Source: Candidatus Lokiarchaeota archaeon (GTDB lineage Archaea; Asgardarchaeota; Thorarchaeia; Thorarchaeales; Thorarchaeaceae). Taken from it: a stretch of DNA of 64,000 nt. A program made the position numbers and the translations under genes. Where the stretch lies: positions 50,084 through 114,083 of the forward strand of contig WJIL01000103.1 of assembly GCA_014730275.1 (NCBI GenBank). Reading direction: 5' to 3'. Shown one piece after another: positions 63,220-64,000 of the stretch. Each line of letters begins with the position of its first letter. Within the stretch, counting starts at the first letter, position 1. A model generated the notes under the pieces. The model saw nothing but the letters and a program-made list of their open reading frames with translations, searched no databases and had not been told where the DNA came from.

Positions 63220-64000
63220 AGTTCCATGTCAAACGGGTGACCAAGTTCCTCTCCATCACGCTTTTGCTGACACTGTTCTTCATGTCGCTTCATGTTGTAA
63301 CAGCTGTAGGTACTGCCGACGATGAAGACACCGTCTCAACACCGCAGTATATCATGGATTGCTATGATGGTGTGGGGTTTGCGGATCGACCTGGCGAGAT
63401 ATCCGACCTGCAATCGACCCTTGATGCTGTCAGCCTCCTCATGGAAACCGACGAGAAGTGGCCGTACGGTCTATGGCATATGGTAGACGATATTGTAACA
63501 AGATACAAGTCTATGCAATCTCCCTATCGTGGCGGTTTTGTACAGGGCAACGTCTCTAGGGATGGTCCAGACTTCAGAATAACCGCACTCATTCTTGAAA
63601 TGCTGAAAGTTGTTGGACGGTTAGATGAAGTCGATATCGCAATGGTTGAACGTTACTTATGGTCAAGTTTTCGAGAATCCCTTACAATGGATCTCTGGCT
63701 GACTGAAGGTCATTTCGACCAAAAGTACTGGGCACTCAGGGCAGCCGCTGCGATAGACAATGTTGAGATTCTGGGCGTCAAGAAGCTGGATTTGGAACGG
63801 ATTATCGGTCCTGATGCAAACAGGGCTGACTTCCCGGAAGACGAAACCTACCTTCGCTGGGGGGATAGTCTCCTTATTGATGCACTCTGCGATATCTGGG
63901 GTTACCTAAACCTCCCCGAGATTCAGGAGGCGATTGCGGACAATATTACAACGTGCTCAAGTATCATTTTCCAGTTGCATGTTGTTGCAGGCTATGGGTT
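63216..64000 (+). CDS. Secreted alpha/alpha-toroid protein, prenyltransferase/terpene-cyclase repeat-like (partial)
   Basis: ATG 63216 follows AGGAGTGGT by six bases and opens a frame running to the window end. A signal peptide (LSITLLLTLFFMSLHVVTA) precedes YDGVGFADRPGEISDLQSTLDA, a pattern typical of prenyltransferase/squalene-cyclase-like repeats (GGFxxxPG...DLxST). A second, weaker helix pair appears near RGGFVQGNVSRDGPDFRITALILEML. The C-terminus is missing. The extracellular location and the presence of a toroid fold suggest a binding or surface enzyme, not a canonical cyclase. Confidence 0.65.
   Translation, partial: MKFHVKRVTKFLSITLLLTLFFMSLHVVTAVGTADDEDTVSTPQYIMDCYDGVGFADRPGEISDLQSTLDAVSLLMETDEKWPYGLWHMVDDIVTRYKSMQSPYRGGFVQGNVSRDGPDFRITALILEMLKVVGRLDEVDIAMVERYLWSSFRESLTMDLWLTEGHFDQKYWALRAAAAIDNVEILGVKKLDLERIIGPDANRADFPEDETYLRWGDSLLIDALCDIWGYLNLPEIQEAIADNITTCSSIIFQLHVVAGYG

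Noticed and set aside
1..64000. tRNA or rRNA genes, CRISPR arrays and insertion sequences.
   Set aside because: I looked for T-loop-like GTTCRA patterns, regularly spaced repeats and transposase motifs by eye and found none. A dedicated tRNA scan could still find a diverged or intron-containing tRNA.

Overview
The window looks like a stretch of an Asgard archaeal chromosome, most probably Thorarchaeota-like. This rests on gene content and archaeal signals, not on a marker-gene tree. It carries a Ras/Rab-type small GTPase with a long C-terminal coiled coil. It also has a giant cell-surface protein whose cytosolic tail resembles a longin/roadblock domain, AT-rich TATA-like promoters, many TTG and GTG starts, and archaeal-type ferredoxin-linked enzymes. 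No rRNA, tRNA, CRISPR array or insertion sequence was seen.

Layout. 0-5 kb: a truncated membrane protein, the GTPase, an ArsR-type regulator with a duplicated upstream element, a QueG-like Fe-S protein and a class II amidotransferase. 5-10 kb: a complete bacterial-style 2-oxoacid dehydrogenase operon (E1alpha, E1beta, E2, E3) followed by a dehydrogenase of the SDR family. 10-19.2 kb: a 1979-residue surface protein, then two divergent paralogues of a secreted anchored protein around a membrane-bound winged-helix regulator. 19-25 kb: a second SDR, a tocopherol-cyclase-like protein, a 2-oxoacid:ferredoxin oxidoreductase pair and a reductive-dehalogenase-like protein. 25-34 kb: an LRR protein, a PAS protein, ferredoxin plus acyl-CoA dehydrogenase, a nitroreductase, membrane proteins, two metalloenzymes and a phosphate transporter with its PhoU-like partner. 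34-45 kb: a short bacterial-type alanyl-tRNA synthetase, a zinc-finger NYN nuclease, three tandem SLC13/ArsB-type permeases, a phosphoesterase, a GlcD-like oxidase and an RNase H-like protein lacking catalytic residues.

The centre of interest is 45.3-57.0 kb. A full set of complex-I-like genes (I, H, B, A / J, J', K, three antiporter-like subunits / D, C) surrounds a two-subunit 2-oxoacid:ferredoxin oxidoreductase. The large subunit keeps both Ni-binding CxxC motifs of a [NiFe] hydrogenase, and the small subunit has a hydrogenase-type CxxC. The locus therefore encodes what looks like a ferredoxin-driven, ion-pumping membrane hydrogenase with a Fpo/Nuo-like membrane arm. The 2-oxoacid oxidoreductases, acyl-CoA dehydrogenase and reductive dehydratase could feed it or share its ferredoxin pool.

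57-64 kb holds a 2-hydroxyacyl-CoA dehydratase/benzoyl-CoA reductase-type module (activator plus two subunits), a divergent acyl-CoA synthetase, a gene-poor stretch of about 650 bp, and the beginning of a secreted protein with a prenyltransferase/terpene-cyclase-like repeat. A short motif (TAAC-N4-GTTA) recurs just upstream of several genes and may mark a shared regulon.
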